Source: Pampus argenteus (Eukaryota; Chordata; Actinopteri; Scombriformes; Stromateidae). From it: a stretch of DNA of 64,000 nucleotides. This document shows positions 62,766 to 64,000 of the stretch, piece by piece. The stretch is from positions 15,058,001 through 15,122,000 of the forward strand of contig CM072877.1 in the NCBI GenBank assembly GCA_036937835.1, read 5' to 3'. The translations under genes and the position numbers were made by a program. The notes beneath the pieces were generated by a model, which made no database searches, was not told where the DNA came from, and saw only the letters and a program-made list of their open reading frames with translations. The stretch's first letter is position 1, and each line of letters starts with the position of its first letter.

Positions 62766-63614
62766 AAGTTGTCTTTGTTTTCATAATGCACCTGACTCGG
62801 TCAGTCTGACTCAGTAACAGTAAATATGTTACCTAGTGTAGTGCACCAATTACTACCTATAATGAACACAGTTTGAACTAATGTTTATCTCTGGTTCCTA
62901 ACGACACACGTCAAAGATAAATGCTACATATAATATGACAATTAGAAGTTAATACAACATATACAGTACTGTGCAAACATTTAAGGCTCTAAAAGTAAAG
63001 TCAGGTCGCTTTCAGTAATAATGCCATGAATAGTTTCTTCATTTATCAATTACCTCCATACTAAGTTCAGTAAACAGAAGAAACCTGAATAAAATCAATA
63101 CTTTGCCTTTAAAACAGCATCACTTCTCCTCAGTACACCGGCAGTTTTTTTTAAGGTACTTTGGAGGTCGGTTCAAAGTATCTCGGAGAAGTTGCCACAG
63201 TTCTTCAGTGGATTTAGGCTGTCTCAACTACCTTTGTCTCTTTGTGTAATCCCAGACTGACTCCATGATGTTGGGATCAGGGTCTCTGGGGGCTAAACCA
63301 TCTGTTTATGTATGTCTCTTTATGTATGTTTGAAGTCATTGCTGCAGAAATGAATTTGGGACTGATGGCATTATATTACGGATAAAAATCTAAACATCTA
63401 AAAAGTGTCTAAAGCTTTTGCACAGTACTGTAAACATAAAATACTTATTCATAATCATTATCATCAACAGACCATAATCAAAGTATGCGTTTTCTGTTCA
63501 TATCCATGGTAACTCACCACTTCCCAGGTGAAATTTGGCCAAACCAGGCGGACAGAAGAACTGTCCGGGGAGACCTGCACACCGGCCACTCAGAGAGGAT
63601 GCCACTTTATACAT
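55728..63614 (-). CDS. AGXT2: Alanine-glyoxylate aminotransferase 2, mitochondrial, 516 aa
   Basis: Class-III PLP aminotransferase: alanine plus glyoxylate to pyruvate plus glycine; also acts on dimethylarginines and beta-aminoisobutyrate. Fourteen exons: 63518-63614, 62049-62137, 61636-61826, 61395-61518, 61218-61312, 60808-60901, 59304-59397, 58512-58612, 58329-58421, 58068-58200, 57628-57716, 57263-57412, 56307-56405, 55728-55829. The total is 1551 nt with all phases consistent, as in the 14-exon human gene (514 aa). The N terminus (MYKVASSLSGRCAGL) is basic, hydroxylated and free of acidic residues, fitting a mitochondrial presequence. The cofactor-binding lysine is K355 in TMAKSIGNGFP. 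Other landmarks are LTNSGSEAND, TMCPDVFRGPWGGSHCRDSP, GGLCIADEVQTGFGRTGSHF, FNTFGGNPMACA and EIIGDVRGKGL. The gene is intact. Confidence 0.96.
56406..57262 (-). other. AGXT2 intron 12
   Basis: Ordinary AT-rich intron between exons 57263-57412 and 56307-56405. No gene or repeat is recognised. Confidence 0.75.
58613..59303 (-). other. AGXT2 intron 7
   Basis: AT-rich intron. Its first 35 nt in the transcript are CA-rich (59270-59303), like several DYM introns. No gene is seen. Confidence 0.75.
60424..60555 (+). pseudogene. Transposase N-terminal fragment, frameshifted
   Basis: An acidic N-terminal segment (EALDRIFGHDSDPED) preceded in another frame by SQRYTA. It has no start-to-stop integrity and sits inside the piggyBac-like remnant. 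Confidence 0.45.
60609..60638. repeat. (AAAT)n microsatellite
   Basis: Six to seven AAAT units within the piggyBac-like remnant. Confidence 0.9.
61077..61128. repeat. (CTT/CTC)n trinucleotide tract
   Basis: Pyrimidine triplet array in AGXT2 intron 5. In transcript sense it reads as poly-glutamate, but it is intronic. Confidence 0.9.
62725..62762. repeat. (TA)n microsatellite
   Basis: About 18 TA units in AGXT2 intron 1. Confidence 0.95.
62962..63432 (-). mobile_element. Tc1/mariner-type transposon remnant
   Basis: The ends are inverted: TACAGTACTGTGCAAACATT at the left and TTTTGCACAGTACTGTA at the right, each with a TA dinucleotide at the outer edge as expected for Tc1/mariner targets. The interior encodes, on the minus strand, the C-terminal part of a transposase. 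The element is about 470 bp against the 1.3-1.6 kb usual for full Tc1 elements, so it is internally deleted. Confidence 0.8.
63095..63285 (-). pseudogene. Tc1-like transposase C-terminal fragment
   Basis: Reads DPDPNIMESVWDYTKRQR (the DPN-I-ES-WD segment around the last catalytic acidic residue of DDE transposases), one in-frame stop, then LRQPKSTEELWQLLRDTLNR and a terminal DAVLKAKY. The N-terminal DNA-binding and first catalytic regions are missing. Confidence 0.75.
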
Positions 63615-63879
63615 GTTGAGCAGACAGAGGGCTCCTTTCACAGACACTCACACACTCTGCAGCTGACTTGCTTCAAGGCCTTTCTTTTTCTTAAAGGTTA
63701 CCAGGATGGGTGGATAGCGTACAGCCAATGGTACCCTGATCCCACCAAACAGCAATGATTTCTCTGAGACGTCACATAGTTAAATATGTAACAAGTGGCA
63801 TCTGGTGACATTTACACTACACACTCAATGACTGGGAGTTCAGAGTTTAGGAAAAAAAAGCTGTGAAGACGATACTGTA
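63615..63879 (-). promoter_or_regulatory. AGXT2 upstream region
   Basis: Sequence 5' of the AGXT2 ATG, with no TATA box at a convincing position. An inverted CCAAT (ATTGG on the minus strand) lies at about 63724-63730. The transcription start is not visible. Confidence 0.35.
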
Positions 63880-64000
63880 CAGTGGTTACGGAAAGTATTC
63901 AGACCCCTTTAAATGTTTCACTCTTCGTTTCATTCAAAAAAGTTTATTTTATTTCTCATTAATATACACTCAGCACCCAATCTTGACAGAAAAAAACAGA
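63880..64000. repeat. Interspersed repeat cut by window edge
   Basis: CAGTGGTTACGGAAAGTATT, then CAGACCCCTTTAAATGTTTC, the start of a very common fish interspersed repeat that I recognise. It continues beyond the window, so its class cannot be settled. Confidence 0.65.

Larger units (their letters stand above)
62138..63517 (-). other. AGXT2 intron 1
   Basis: Intron 1, largely occupied by a Tc1-like remnant (62962-63432) and a TA microsatellite (about 62725-62762). Confidence 0.85.

Overview
This is a gene-rich stretch of a vertebrate nuclear genome. It is almost certainly a ray-finned fish, and a percomorph-type teleost is my best guess. The evidence is multi-exon genes with GT-AG introns, abundant CA/GT microsatellites, several dispersed repeat families that I recognise from percomorph genomes, and proteins that are close but not identical to mammalian orthologues. 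I rebuilt gene models by eye from exon matches to remembered human proteins, plus splice sites and reading-frame phase. In every model the exon lengths join without a frame error.

Layout, left to right. (1) 1-38.4 kb is DYM (dymeclin) on the minus strand. Fifteen coding exons (621 codons) and a non-coding first exon are present; the last coding exon (about 49 residues) lies off the left edge. (2) 39.3-40.8 kb is C18orf32 (UPF0729) on the minus strand, 81 aa in two coding exons. (3) 40.85-44.5 kb is RAD1 on the plus strand, 279 aa in six coding exons, head-to-head with C18orf32 across a short ETS-containing promoter. (4) 44.4-47.7 kb is BRIX1 on the minus strand, 341 aa in ten exons, tail-to-tail with RAD1. 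(5) 49.3-55.5 kb is DNAJC21 on the plus strand, 539 aa in twelve exons, head-to-head with BRIX1. (6) 55.5-63.6 kb is AGXT2 on the minus strand, 516 aa in fourteen exons, tail-to-tail with DNAJC21.

Functionally, BRIX1 and DNAJC21 both serve 60S ribosomal subunit biogenesis and lie back-to-back. RAD1 is the checkpoint clamp subunit, DYM is a Golgi/secretory protein, C18orf32 is a small hydrophobic membrane protein, and AGXT2 is a mitochondrial PLP aminotransferase. From memory, human DYM and C18orf32 lie on chromosome 18q, while RAD1, BRIX1, DNAJC21 and AGXT2 lie on 5p13. The C18orf32/RAD1 boundary would therefore be a synteny junction.

Non-coding content is mainly DYM introns carrying degraded foldback/MITE-like repeats and microsatellites, a Tc1-like transposon remnant in AGXT2 intron 1, and a piggyBac-like remnant in AGXT2 intron 6. 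The most interesting structural pattern is CA or GU dinucleotide tracts placed right beside DYM splice sites. DYM intron 8 has a CA tract at its 5' end and a complementary GU tract at its 3' end. No bacterial-type systems, CRISPR arrays, rRNA or tRNA genes were seen.
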